The position numbers and the translations under genes were made by a program. Below the pieces are notes generated by a model. It had not been told where the DNA came from, made no database searches, and worked only from the letters and a program-made list of their open reading frames with translations. From the NCBI RefSeq assembly GCF_000718985.1, contig NZ_JODL01000021.1, forward strand, positions 27,442 through 91,441: a DNA stretch of 64,000 bases, written 5' to 3'. The DNA comes from Streptomyces megasporus. Lineage in GTDB: Bacteria > Actinomycetota > Actinomycetes > Streptomycetales > Streptomycetaceae. This document shows positions 26,970 to 35,888 of the stretch, in pieces. Positions within the stretch are counted from its first letter, which is position 1, and each line of letters starts with the position of its first letter.

Positions 26970-27971
26970 ATGGACAACGGAGAACAGGTCATCGAGGTGA
27001 GCGGGTTGCGCCGGCGCTACGGCCCGGCGAAGGGGGACGGCTTCGAGGCTGTGAGGGGAATCTCGTTCTCCGTGGCGCGCGGCGAGGTGTTCGCGCTGCT
27101 GGGGACGAACGGGGCGGGCAAGACCTCCACCGTCGAGCTGTTGGAAGGGCTCGCCGAGCCCAGCGGCGGCCGGGTGCGCGTGCTCGGGCACGACCCGTAC
27201 CGCGACCGGGCCCGAGTGCGGTCGCGGATCGGGGTGATGCTCCAGGAGGGCGGTTTCCCGTCCGAGTTGACCGTCGCCGAGACCGCCAGGATGTGGGCCG
27301 GGTGCACCACCGGGGCCCGCCCCGTGGGGGAGGCGCTGGAGACGGTGGGCCTGGCCCCCCGCGCGAACGTCCGCGTCAAGCAGCTCTCCGGCGGCGAGCG
27401 GCGGCGACTGGACCTGGCGATGGCGCTGCTCGGCCGGCCCGAGGTGCTCTTCCTGGACGAGCCGACGACCGGGCTGGACGCCGAAGGGCGGCGGGACACC
27501 TGGCGGTTGGTGCGGGAGCTGCGCTCGACGGGCACGACCGTGCTGCTGACCACGCACTACCTGGAGGAAGCCGAGCAGTTGGCCGACCGGCTCGCGATCA
27601 TGCGGGCGGGACGGATCGTCGTCTCCGGCACCCCCGCCGAGGTCACCGCCACACGGCCCTCCCGCATCCGCTTCACGCTCCCCGAGGAGGTGCCGCCGGC
27701 GCGGCTGCCGCTGTCGCTGCGGGCCGCCGCGGACGGGCGGCGGGTGGAGATACGCACCGAGCGGTTGCAGGAGGCGCTGACCGAACTGCTGCTCTGGGCC
27801 CGCCGGGAGGACGTCGAGCTGGAAGGACTGGACGCCCGGTCGGCGTCCCTCGAGGAGGCCTTCCTGGAGATCGCCCACGGAGATCCCGCGGACCACGAGG
27901 GGCTCGGGGGACACGAGGAGACCACGGACGCCACCCACACCGCGCGGCCGGCGAAGGCGGGAGCACGATGA
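26970..27971 (+). CDS. ABC exporter ATP-binding protein
   Basis: 333 residues. Walker A LLGTNGAGKTST near residue 46-57, signature LSGGERRRLDLAMALLG, Walker B VLFLDEPTTGLD, and the switch His in LLTTHYLEEAEQLADR. A C-terminal extension of about 110 residues follows, as in drug/antibiotic exporter ATPases of the ABC-2 class. First gene of a tightly overlapped four-gene unit (ATPase, permease, kinase, regulator). Substrate unknown. Confidence 0.92.
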   Translation: MDNGEQVIEVSGLRRRYGPAKGDGFEAVRGISFSVARGEVFALLGTNGAGKTSTVELLEGLAEPSGGRVRVLGHDPYRDRARVRSRIGVMLQEGGFPSELTVAETARMWAGCTTGARPVGEALETVGLAPRANVRVKQLSGGERRRLDLAMALLGRPEVLFLDEPTTGLDAEGRRDTWRLVRELRSTGTTVLLTTHYLEEAEQLADRLAIMRAGRIVVSGTPAEVTATRPSRIRFTLPEEVPPARLPLSLRAAADGRRVEIRTERLQEALTELLLWARREDVELEGLDARSASLEEAFLEIAHGDPADHEGLGGHEETTDATHTARPAKAGAR

Positions 27972-28780
27972 GCGCGACGGACACCACACCCACCACGGAC
28001 ACGTCCCCCGGAGAGGCGACCGCCTCCCTGCGGCGGATGCGGGCGCTCGCCCGGGCCGAGCTGACGCTGCTCGTCCGCAACCGCACCGCGATGTTCACCG
28101 CCCTGCTGATGCCCCTGGCCATGGTGCTGTTCATGCGCTCCACGGTCGAGCAGCTCTCGCTGGGGAACACCGGCCTGAGCACCACCGGCCTGGTGATGAC
28201 GGGCGGGATCGCCATGGTGCTGATCTTCGTCGTCTACACCAACCTCATCCCCACCTACGTCTCCCGCCGCGAGGAGTTGGTGCTCAAGCGGCTGCGGACC
28301 GGCGAGGTGCGCGACGGGGAGATCCTGGCCGGCACCTCGCTGCCGGTGACCGTCCTGGCCCTGCTCCAGTGCGTGGTGCTGGTCGCGGCGGGCGCGACCC
28401 TGCTGGACATGTCCCCGCCCGAGCGGCCCGAACTGCTGCTCCTGGGCGTGCTGCTGGGCCTCGTCCTGATGGTGTTGGCCGCCGCCGTGACGGCCGTCTT
28501 CACCAGGACCGCGGAGAGTTCGCAGATCACCGCGCTGCCATTGGTGATGGTCTCGTTCATCGGCTCCGGGGTGTTCGTTCCTCTGGAGGTCATGCCGGAC
28601 CGGATGGCCGACGTGATGCGGCTGCTGCCCATGACACCGGTGATCGACCTGGTGCGGTACGGCTGGTTCGGCGGCGGGGAGCCCGGTGAGGTGCTGCGGG
28701 CCGTCGGGGTCGCGGTGGTCTGGTCGGTGGCCTCGGTGTTTGCTGTACGGCGGTGGTTCCGCTGGGAACCGCGTCGGTGA
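27968..28780 (+). CDS. ABC-2 type exporter permease
   Basis: 270 residues with six predicted membrane helices (for example MFTALLMPLAMVLFM, GLVMTGGIAMVLIFVVYTNL, LPLVMVSFIGSGVFVPL and VGVAVVWSVASVFAV). The ATG overlaps the ATPase stop by 4 bases. The pair forms an exporter, probably controlled by the sensor kinase and regulator that follow. Confidence 0.9.
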   Translation: MSATDTTPTTDTSPGEATASLRRMRALARAELTLLVRNRTAMFTALLMPLAMVLFMRSTVEQLSLGNTGLSTTGLVMTGGIAMVLIFVVYTNLIPTYVSRREELVLKRLRTGEVRDGEILAGTSLPVTVLALLQCVVLVAAGATLLDMSPPERPELLLLGVLLGLVLMVLAAAVTAVFTRTAESSQITALPLVMVSFIGSGVFVPLEVMPDRMADVMRLLPMTPVIDLVRYGWFGGGEPGEVLRAVGVAVVWSVASVFAVRRWFRWEPRR

Positions 28781-28804
28781 GCCGGGGCTGAGCAAGGAGT
28801 GAGC

Positions 28805-30154
28805 GTGGCGGTGGCGGCGGGAAGCGCGGGGAGCGCGGGAAGAGGCGCGTTGGGCTGGCTGGAGCGGGCGAGACGGGCCAGCGGGCCGGTCCGCTTCCAC
28901 CAGTACACCCGCTTCACGCTCTACGCCTTCGCCGCCTTCGAGGCCGCGCTGCTGACGTTCTGGTGCGTGGCCCAGCGCGGAGGCGTGCCCACCTGGCTCG
29001 CCGTCCCGCTGATCGCGCTGTTCGCCGCCCACTGCGCCTGTCACCTGTCGCTGGTCCGGGCCGGGCTGCGGCACTACCTGGGCACGGCCGGGCGGCCGGA
29101 CGGGCTCGTGGTCGCGTATGTCGCGCTCACGGTCGTCGGGGTGGCCGTCCTCCACACCGCGGCCGGCGTCGGGGCGCTGGACGGAGGGGCGATGGCCGCC
29201 GGCGCCTGGCTGCTGATGTTCGCGGCCGGGCCGCTCCTGCTGGTCCTGTCCGTCCGGGGCGGCACCGCCCTGATGGCGCTGCTCATCGCGGCCTCCGCGC
29301 TGTCCGCGGCGCCGCTGGGAGCGACCGCCGGGGACCTGGGCTACCACGTGAGCGCCGCCGTCTTCGGAGCGGTGGTCTTCGGCTTCTCCTACCGCTGCTC
29401 CGCCTGGGCGTTGCGGGTCGTCGAGGAGCTGGAGGCCGCCCGGGAGACCCAGGCCCGGCTGGCGGTGGCCGAGGAGCGGCTGCGGTTCGGCCGGGACCTC
29501 CACGACGTGCTGGGCCGCAACCTGTCGGTGATCGCCCTCAAGAGCGAGCTGGCCGTCCAGCTCGCGCAGCGCGGCTCGCCCTCCGCCATGGACCAGATGA
29601 CCGAGGTGCAGCGCATCGCGCGGGAGTCCCAGCGGGAGATGCGGGAGGTCGTGCGCGGCTACCGGGAGGCCGACCTGCCCACGGAACTGGTCGGCGCGCG
29701 GGGGGTGCTGCGGGCCGCCGGGATCGACTGCCGGATCGAGAGGACCGGCAGGAAGGAGCTGCCCGAGTCCCTCCAGTCGGCGCTGGGATGGGTGGTCCGC
29801 GAGGGCACCACCAACGTGCTGCGACACGCCGACGCCCGGTGGTGCGCGATCCGGCTGCGGACCGGGGTGGACGGTGGGCCGGCCGGACCGGTCACCGAGC
29901 TGACCATGGAGAACGACGGGGTTCCGCCGTCCCGGACCACCACGGGGGGCGGCTCGGGGCTGGCCGGACTCCGCGAGCGCCTGGCCGCCCTCGGCGGCAC
30001 ACTGACCGACGAGCGGCGCGACGACGGGACCTTCCGGCTGACGGCCCGGGTGCCGAGCCGGCCGGAGGGCGACAGCGAGCCGGTCGGGGGAGACGCTCCG
30101 GGGAATGTCGTGGAGGACGCCGTGAGGGATGTCACGGAGAGGGGAGAGCGGTGA
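28805..30154 (+). CDS. NarL/DesK-type sensor histidine kinase
   Basis: 449 residues from GTG 28805, chosen because AAGGAG sits 6 bases upstream; the GTG at 28799 overlaps that site. The N-terminal half has about five or six membrane helices. The HisKA_3 phosphoacceptor is FGRDLHDVLGRNLSVIALK. The ATPase domain shows REGTTNVLRHADARW (N box) and GGGSGLAGLRERL (G box). Resembles DesK-type kinases that govern adjacent ABC exporters. Confidence 0.9.
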   Translation: MAVAAGSAGSAGRGALGWLERARRASGPVRFHQYTRFTLYAFAAFEAALLTFWCVAQRGGVPTWLAVPLIALFAAHCACHLSLVRAGLRHYLGTAGRPDGLVVAYVALTVVGVAVLHTAAGVGALDGGAMAAGAWLLMFAAGPLLLVLSVRGGTALMALLIAASALSAAPLGATAGDLGYHVSAAVFGAVVFGFSYRCSAWALRVVEELEAARETQARLAVAEERLRFGRDLHDVLGRNLSVIALKSELAVQLAQRGSPSAMDQMTEVQRIARESQREMREVVRGYREADLPTELVGARGVLRAAGIDCRIERTGRKELPESLQSALGWVVREGTTNVLRHADARWCAIRLRTGVDGGPAGPVTELTMENDGVPPSRTTTGGGSGLAGLRERLAALGGTLTDERRDDGTFRLTARVPSRPEGDSEPVGGDAPGNVVEDAVRDVTERGER

Positions 30155-30795
30155 GGGAGCACGGCCGGGACTCCGGCGGCGGCGAGCGTCCCCTACGGGT
30201 GCTGCTGGCCGACGACGAGCACCTGATCCGGGGCGCGCTGGCCGCGCTGCTGGCACTGGAGGACGACCTGCTGGTCGTCGCGGAGGCGGCGTCCGGCCCC
30301 GAGGCGCTGGCGATGGCCCGCGCCCACCGGCCCGACGTGGCGGTGCTCGACCTCCAGATGCCGGGCAAGGACGGTGTGGCGGTCGCCGCGGAGCTGAGGA
30401 CCGAGGTCCCCGACTGCCGCACCATGATCGTCACCGGGCACGGCCGCCCCGGACACCTGAAGCGGGCCCTGGCGGCGGGGGTGCGCGGTTTCGTGCCCAA
30501 GACGGTCTCGGCGCAGCGGCTGGCCCAGATCATCCGCACGGTGTACGCCGGAAACCGGTACGTGGACCCGGAGCTGGCGGCCGACGCGATCAGCGCCGGG
30601 GACTCCCCGCTGACCGCTCGCGAGGCCGAGCTGCTGGAGCTGGCCGCGGACGGGGCCCCGATCGTGGAGATCGCCGAGCGGGCCGCGCTGGCTCCGGGGA
30701 CCGTCCGCAACTACCTCTCGTCGGCCACCGCGAAGCTGGATGCGGAGAACCGTCACGCGGCCGTGCGCATCGCCCGCGAGCGCGGTTGGCTATAG
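30151..30795 (+). CDS. NarL/DesR-type response regulator
   Basis: 214 residues. The receiver domain has acidic pocket LADDEH, phosphoacceptor Asp in VAVLDLQMPGKDG and Lys in VPKTVS. The LuxR-type helix-turn-helix is LTAREAELLELAADGAPIVE ... TVRNYLSSATAKL. The GTG start overlaps the kinase stop by 4 bases (GTGA). It likely activates the upstream exporter genes. Confidence 0.92.
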   Translation: MREHGRDSGGGERPLRVLLADDEHLIRGALAALLALEDDLLVVAEAASGPEALAMARAHRPDVAVLDLQMPGKDGVAVAAELRTEVPDCRTMIVTGHGRPGHLKRALAAGVRGFVPKTVSAQRLAQIIRTVYAGNRYVDPELAADAISAGDSPLTAREAELLELAADGAPIVEIAERAALAPGTVRNYLSSATAKLDAENRHAAVRIARERGWL

Positions 30796-30852
30796 TGGTC
30801 AGCGCACCGCACGGAAACCACGCCGGGAAGGGTGGATCCGAGTTCGGCGCGC

Positions 30853-30925
30853 GCGGACGTAGCTCAGTTGGTAGAGCGCAACCTTGCCAAGGTTGAGGTC
30901 GCGAGTTCGAGCCTCGTCGTCCGCT
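30853..30925 (+). tRNA. tRNA-Gly (GCC), copy 2
   Basis: Identical in sequence to 26704-26776. The match continues into its terminator. Confidence 0.95.
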
Positions 30926-30933
30926 CGGTGACC

Positions 30934-30964
30934 AGGGCCCCGATCCTTCGAGGATCGGGGCCCT
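30934..30964 (+). terminator. tRNA-Gly terminator, copy 2
   Basis: Stem AGGGCCCCGATCCT pairs with AGGATCGGGGCCCT across TCG, followed by CTCCGTTT. Confidence 0.8.
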
Positions 30965-31100
30965 CTCCGTTTCCGCACCGCCGCACCGCCGCTCCCCGGG
31001 TCCCGGGGCCCCGTTCCCCCGGCCTCGGCCCGGCGCCTCCCCGGCCGGGGTCGGGGCACGGCGGTACGCGCCCCGACGACACCGGCGGCCGGCTCGGCGG

Positions 31101-32024
31101 TCAGCTCCAGCGGGTGCCGGTCAGCAGCTCGTACGCCTCGATGTAGCGGGCGCGGGTCCGCTCCACCACCTCGGCGGGCAGCGCGGGCGGCGGCTGCTCG
31201 CCGTGACGGTCCCAGCCGGCGGCCGGGGAGGCCAGCCAGTCACGGACGATCTGCTTGTCGAACGAGGGCTGCGGCCGGCCCGGCTCCCACTCGTCGGCGG
31301 GCCAGAAGCGCGAGGAGTCGGGGGTGAGCACCTCGTCGGCGAGGAACAGCCGCTCCCCGTCGTCCGTCCCGTCCTCCGCCGGTCCCCAGCCGAACTCGAA
31401 CTTGGTGTCGGCCAGGATGATGCCGCGCTCCCGGGCGATGTCCCGGCCTCGGGAGTAGACGGCCAGGGTGAGCTGGCGCAGCTCGGCCGCGGTGTCGGCG
31501 CCGACCCGGCGGGCGACCTCCTCGTAGGCGACGTTCTCGTCGTGCTCGCCGACCTCCGCCTTGGTGGCCGGGGTGAAGATCGGGGCGGGCAGCTCCGAGC
31601 CGTCCACCAGCCCCTCGGGCAGGGCGAGCCCGCAGACCGTCCGGGACTCCTGGTACTCGACCAGGCCCGAGCCGGTGAGGTAGCCGCGGGCCACGCACTC
31701 CACCGGGACCATGCGCAGGGGCCGGCAGACCACCGTGCGCCCCTCCCAGTCGGCCGGGGCGCCGGGCGGCAGCTCGGTGGAGACCACGTGGTTCGGCACC
31801 AGGTCGGCGAACTGGTCGAACCACCACAGCGAGAGCTGGGTGAGGACCCGGCCCTTGTCGGGGATCTCGGTGGGCAGCACCCAGTCGTAGGCGGACACCC
31901 GGTCACTGGCCACCATCACCAGGTCCCCGGCCTCGTTCCGGTACAGGTCCCGCACCTTGCCCGTGTGCACGTGTACCAGGCCCGACACCTGTACGGGTTC
32001 GGGCTTGTCGACGAATCCGGTCAC
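31101..32024 (-). CDS. purC: SAICAR synthetase PurC
   Basis: 307 residues from GTG 32024 with AGGAGGAG upstream. Joins CAIR and aspartate to form SAICAR. Family motifs: HVHTGKVRDLYRNEAGDLVM, ASDRVSAYDWVLPTEIPDKG, VECVARGYLTGSGLVEY and ILADTKFEFGW. Monocistronic by position, with a 170-base gap upstream. Confidence 0.97.
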   Translation of the reverse strand: MTGFVDKPEPVQVSGLVHVHTGKVRDLYRNEAGDLVMVASDRVSAYDWVLPTEIPDKGRVLTQLSLWWFDQFADLVPNHVVSTELPPGAPADWEGRTVVCRPLRMVPVECVARGYLTGSGLVEYQESRTVCGLALPEGLVDGSELPAPIFTPATKAEVGEHDENVAYEEVARRVGADTAAELRQLTLAVYSRGRDIARERGIILADTKFEFGWGPAEDGTDDGERLFLADEVLTPDSSRFWPADEWEPGRPQPSFDKQIVRDWLASPAAGWDRHGEQPPPALPAEVVERTRARYIEAYELLTGTRWS

Positions 32025-32197
32025 GGCTCCTCCTGTGGCTCGGTCCAGGAGTTCCGATTCTCCCGCACGGCCCCGGTCCGCACCGGACGGGGTCGGGCGG
32101 ACGGGTGGGGTCCGCGCACGCGAACGGCCCCATCCCGACCGGGGGAAACCGAGGAGAGACGCCGGGTGGCCGGGCCGGGAACGCGCCGCGACGAACC

Positions 32198-33673
32198 TCA
32201 GTCGTGCCGGCAGATGTGGTCCAGGAGGTTGGCCGTGGCCCGCTGGATCCGGGCGTCCACATGGCCGGGTCGGTCCAGGGCCGGGGACCAGGCGAAGGTG
32301 CCGGAGGCGAAGACCAGGGCGCCGCTGGGCGCCCGGTACAGGGAGGTCTCCTGGTGGCGGCGGACGCCGCCGGTGTCCTCGTAGGGCGAGTGGGCGAGCA
32401 GCACGCGCTCGGTGTGCAGGGGCAGGGCGACGCGCGGGAAGTAGCGGTCGGCCTCGCCCGCCACCAGTCCGTGCAGCTCCTCGCCCTCCGCCGCCCCGGT
32501 GGCCTCCCACAGCCAGTGGTCGACGTTCCGCACCACCAGCGGGTGCGGCCGGGGCACCTGGCCCGCGTACTGGACGCCCAGCAGGTGCTGCTCGGGCTCG
32601 CCCTGGTCGCGCCAGCGCAGGGACCGCCCCGGGCCGCGGGCCTTGCGGCAGCTCATCAGCCGGTCGGGGACGCCGGAGGGCGAGGGGCCCAGCTCCACCT
32701 GCCAGTACATGGTGTTGGCGGAGAGGAAGACCAGCGAGGTGCCGCTGTCGCGGGCCTTCTCCACGGCGCGGCGCATCGGCACCGACCAGTACTCGTCGTG
32801 GCCGGGGAAGACCAGACCGCGGTAGCGGGAGGGATCGACGCGGCCCGCGTGGAGGTCGCGGGTGTCGGCGTAGGCCAGGTCGTAGCCGTAGCGCTCGGCC
32901 CAGCGGATGAAGTCGTAGGCGTGGCCCACGTGCAGGGGCAGGCCCGCGCCCGCGTACGGCCGGTCGAAGGAGACCGTGACGGCCGCGTCCTCCTCGCCCA
33001 GCAACCGGCCCCGCTCGTCCCAGGCGTGGTACAGGCTGGCGCCGGTGCGGCCGTCCTCGGGGAAGAGGTTGTACGCCTGCCAGGTGACGTCCGGGAGCAC
33101 CAGCAGCAGATCGCCGGGCCGCTCGTCGCGGACGGTGAACGGGACGTGCGAGCGGTGTCCGTCGGCGGTGGTCAGCACGGCGACGTAGGCCCCGGTGCTC
33201 CAGTACTCCGGCACCTGGAGCCGCCAGGAGAGCCACCAGTGGTGGCAGGAGACGGTGCGGTCGGCGGTGAGCGGCGGGGGCTGGACGATGCCGGACAACC
33301 GGGGGCTGGTGGTGATCTTGGTGGCGCCCTCGCCGCCGTAGTGGCCGATGCGGTAGACGTCCACGCCGAAGGGCTGGGGCGGGTTGACCGTGATCCGGAA
33401 GTCGATGGACTGGCCCGGGGAGACCGCGCTCTCCGAGGTGAAGCCCTTGATCTGGCAGCGCACGTCGTCGGCGGCGCGGGGGCCGCCGGTACGGGCCGGC
33501 GCCTCGACGCCGGCCAGGCTGCTGTGGTCCAGGTACCAGGGGACGACGTGCCCGGTGTCGTCGAAGTAGTGCTCGTCGCACCGCAGCCAGGGCAGGGGGC
33601 CCTGGCCGAACGGATCGGTGACCGCGTGCGCGAGCGCTCCCGACTCCCAGCGCCGGACCTGCTCCGTGCCCAC
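32198..33673 (-). CDS. N,N-dimethylformamidase beta-subunit-like protein
   Basis: 491 residues from GTG 33673. The central and C-terminal parts resemble the large (beta) subunit of DMFase: VDVYRIGHYGGEGATKI, LVLPDVTWQAYNLFPEDGR, GHDEYWSVPMRRAVEKARD and TEYWS-type aromatic clusters. No small alpha subunit is adjacent and no signal peptide is evident. The family annotation gives no sure substrate here; an amidase or glycan-related role is possible. Followed by purC on the same strand with 173 bases between. Confidence 0.75.
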   Translation of the reverse strand: MGTEQVRRWESGALAHAVTDPFGQGPLPWLRCDEHYFDDTGHVVPWYLDHSSLAGVEAPARTGGPRAADDVRCQIKGFTSESAVSPGQSIDFRITVNPPQPFGVDVYRIGHYGGEGATKITTSPRLSGIVQPPPLTADRTVSCHHWWLSWRLQVPEYWSTGAYVAVLTTADGHRSHVPFTVRDERPGDLLLVLPDVTWQAYNLFPEDGRTGASLYHAWDERGRLLGEEDAAVTVSFDRPYAGAGLPLHVGHAYDFIRWAERYGYDLAYADTRDLHAGRVDPSRYRGLVFPGHDEYWSVPMRRAVEKARDSGTSLVFLSANTMYWQVELGPSPSGVPDRLMSCRKARGPGRSLRWRDQGEPEQHLLGVQYAGQVPRPHPLVVRNVDHWLWEATGAAEGEELHGLVAGEADRYFPRVALPLHTERVLLAHSPYEDTGGVRRHQETSLYRAPSGALVFASGTFAWSPALDRPGHVDARIQRATANLLDHICRHD

Positions 33674-34034
33674 TCGTCTCCCCTCCCTGTTCCGCGCTCC
33701 GTCCCCGCGCTCCGTTCCACGCCGTCGGACACCAGCACATCACATAAAGAGAACGAATGGTCACCCCTTGTCGCGAAATGCTCGGAGCGCGCGCTCCGAC
33801 GGGCCGGGAAACCCCGAGAGGTTGCCGGGGTGAGTGGCGAGGTGAGCGGCGGGAGCAGCAGAGGGATACGGGGAGATACAGGGAGATGCGGCCGGAGAAG
33901 CCGGTCGAGAACGGCCGGGCGGGCACCCCGGAAGGCCCCGGACGGGCGGGGAGGGACGCGGAAGTGGGACACCGAACGTCGGGGATGTCGGGAAACGCCG
34001 GAAAACCGAGGCGCACGGCGGGATCGGGTCCGTC
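33674..34034. other. 361-base gap without a supported gene
   Basis: An A/T-richer patch around 33735-33775 could be the promoter of the minus-strand DMFase-like gene. Nothing else is recognisable. Confidence 0.4.
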
Positions 34035-35681
34035 TCAGACCAGCCGTATGGGCTTGTCGTGCCGCACGCCCACCGCCGCCAGCCAGTCGCGCAGCGGTCG
34101 GGGATCGGCCTCCTCGGCGAGGGCGAGGACCGGCCTGGCCAGGTCGGCACGGCGCTCGCCGTCCACGAACAGGGCGGGACCGTCCAGCCAGTCGAGCCCG
34201 GGAGCCGCTCCGGCGGTGTCCACGGCGGCGCAGCACACGGCGGCCGCGATGTGCTCGGCCAGCAGTTCGCGTCCGCTGCGCGGCGGTTGCAGCGGGAACC
34301 CGCCGCCGGGCGGGAGCAGCGCGGCGCCCTCGACGTCCCCGGACGCCGCCCCGGCTCGGGCGGAGCCCTCCCGGACGGCGTCCTCCCGGGCGACCACGGC
34401 GCCGATCCGGGCCGCGACCTCGTCGGTGCCGCCGCCGGCCGTGGCGGCCTCCCCCAGGAGGCGGTCGATCAGCTCGGCCAGCGTCGGGTTCTCGGTGGCC
34501 CGCAGGACGGTGAAGAGGCGGGCGGCCTCGGTGCGCCAGATGCGGTCCACGACCTCGTCGGGGTACTGCGACCAGTCCACCGGCTCCCAGTCGGGGCCGG
34601 GTTCGGCCGGGCCGTCGTGGAAGAGGCGGGCGGCCAGCAGCGAGACCGCGCGGTCCACGGCCCCGGGCTCCTCCAGCAGGTCACAGGCGGGACGTTCGCC
34701 CAACCGCGTGGTGAACCCCTCCGCCAGCCGGTCGCGCCGGGACAGTTCGGTGAGCGCGGCGACCACACCGGCGTCCAGCCGCTCGGGCCACCGCCCGGTG
34801 CGCCAGGCCGGCAGCGCGACCCGGGTCAGCAGCCGGTCCCAGCCGGCGTACGCCAGACCCACCTGCTCCTGCGCGACGACCCGCAGGCCGTAGTCCACCG
34901 CCTGGGCCCGCGCGGCGGCGGCCGCGGCGACCATGCGCTCCATCTCGGCGGCGTGGGAGGCGCCCGCCCGCAGCAGCAGCCGGGCCACCCAGCCGACGAC
35001 GTCGTACGCGAGCCGCCGCGGGAGCGGGCCGCCGACCGTCGCGGCGACCGCGGCGGCGGCGTCCAGACCGCGCACGAAGCGCCGCGCGGCGGCGATGTCC
35101 GGGTGCGCGGACGGGCCCGTCCCGGCGACGACCGGGGCGAGCAGCGCCCGCAGCTCGGCGACGCGCATCCACCACAGGAAGGGGGAGCCGATGACGAGGA
35201 CGGGGGCGTCGCCGCGCGCCCCACCGGCACGGACGGGCCGAGGGAGCCGTGAGAGACCCCGGAAGGGGGAGGCGTGCGCCCGGTCCTCCAGCCAACTGTC
35301 GCAGTCGGGCGTCAGGGCTATGGCCGAGGGCGCCGGCACGTCCATCCGGTCGGCGAGGTCGCGTATCAGGCGGTACAGGTCGGGGGCGGCGCTCTCCTCG
35401 ATCTGCACCGTGGGGCTGACCGCCGGACGCGCCCGCGCGATCACGGCCGCCACCCAGGCCGCCGCGGCGAGCACCGGCAGGGCGACGGCGACGGCCGCCC
35501 AGCGGGCCGCGTCCCAGCCGTCGCCGAGTCGGCCGGTGATCCCTCCCGCGATCAGGACGGCGGCCACCGCGGCGGGCAGCAGCGCGGCGCCCAGCGCGGT
35601 GCCCCGCACCCGCAGGACCGCCAGCGCGTGGTCGCGCGCCGAGCGTGTGCCCATCTCCGGTACTGCCACGAGTCCGCTCAC
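34035..35681 (-). CDS. Large membrane protein, possibly related to M48-type peptidases
   Basis: About 548 residues if it starts at GTG 35681; ATG 35654 is an alternative and neither has a strong ribosome site. Two N-terminal helices (ALGAALLPAAVAAVLIAGG and AAVAVALPVLAAAAWVAAVI) precede a long Ala/Arg/Leu-rich cytoplasmic part. The stretch LYRLIRDLADRMDVPAPSAI resembles the region before the active site of M48 proteases. I see no HExxH motif, so it is not an active metalloprotease of that type. Function unknown. Confidence 0.6.
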   Translation of the reverse strand: MSGLVAVPEMGTRSARDHALAVLRVRGTALGAALLPAAVAAVLIAGGITGRLGDGWDAARWAAVAVALPVLAAAAWVAAVIARARPAVSPTVQIEESAAPDLYRLIRDLADRMDVPAPSAIALTPDCDSWLEDRAHASPFRGLSRLPRPVRAGGARGDAPVLVIGSPFLWWMRVAELRALLAPVVAGTGPSAHPDIAAARRFVRGLDAAAAVAATVGGPLPRRLAYDVVGWVARLLLRAGASHAAEMERMVAAAAAARAQAVDYGLRVVAQEQVGLAYAGWDRLLTRVALPAWRTGRWPERLDAGVVAALTELSRRDRLAEGFTTRLGERPACDLLEEPGAVDRAVSLLAARLFHDGPAEPGPDWEPVDWSQYPDEVVDRIWRTEAARLFTVLRATENPTLAELIDRLLGEAATAGGGTDEVAARIGAVVAREDAVREGSARAGAASGDVEGAALLPPGGGFPLQPPRSGRELLAEHIAAAVCCAAVDTAGAAPGLDWLDGPALFVDGERRADLARPVLALAEEADPRPLRDWLAAVGVRHDKPIRLV

Positions 35682-35888
35682 CCCCTTGCCGATCCCCCCG
35701 CGCCTGTCACTCCCCCACTGTGGCACCGGCAACCGACATCGCAATGTGCGGTGGGCCACTTGCCGGAGCCGTCCGCGGGAACCCTAGTTGGACCCCGCAC
35801 AAGCGTCAGCCGGTTGAGAAAGTGGTCACCCGATGGAATGGCTTTGGGCAGAGCCGGGTGTGTGGGCGCGCGTGTCGGAGGCGGCCGG

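Noticed and set aside
27557..30256. 899-residue minus-strand frame opposite the exporter/two-component operon
   Set aside because: Gln/Gly/Pro/His-rich antisense shadow; the four plus-strand genes have overlapping starts and clear motifs.
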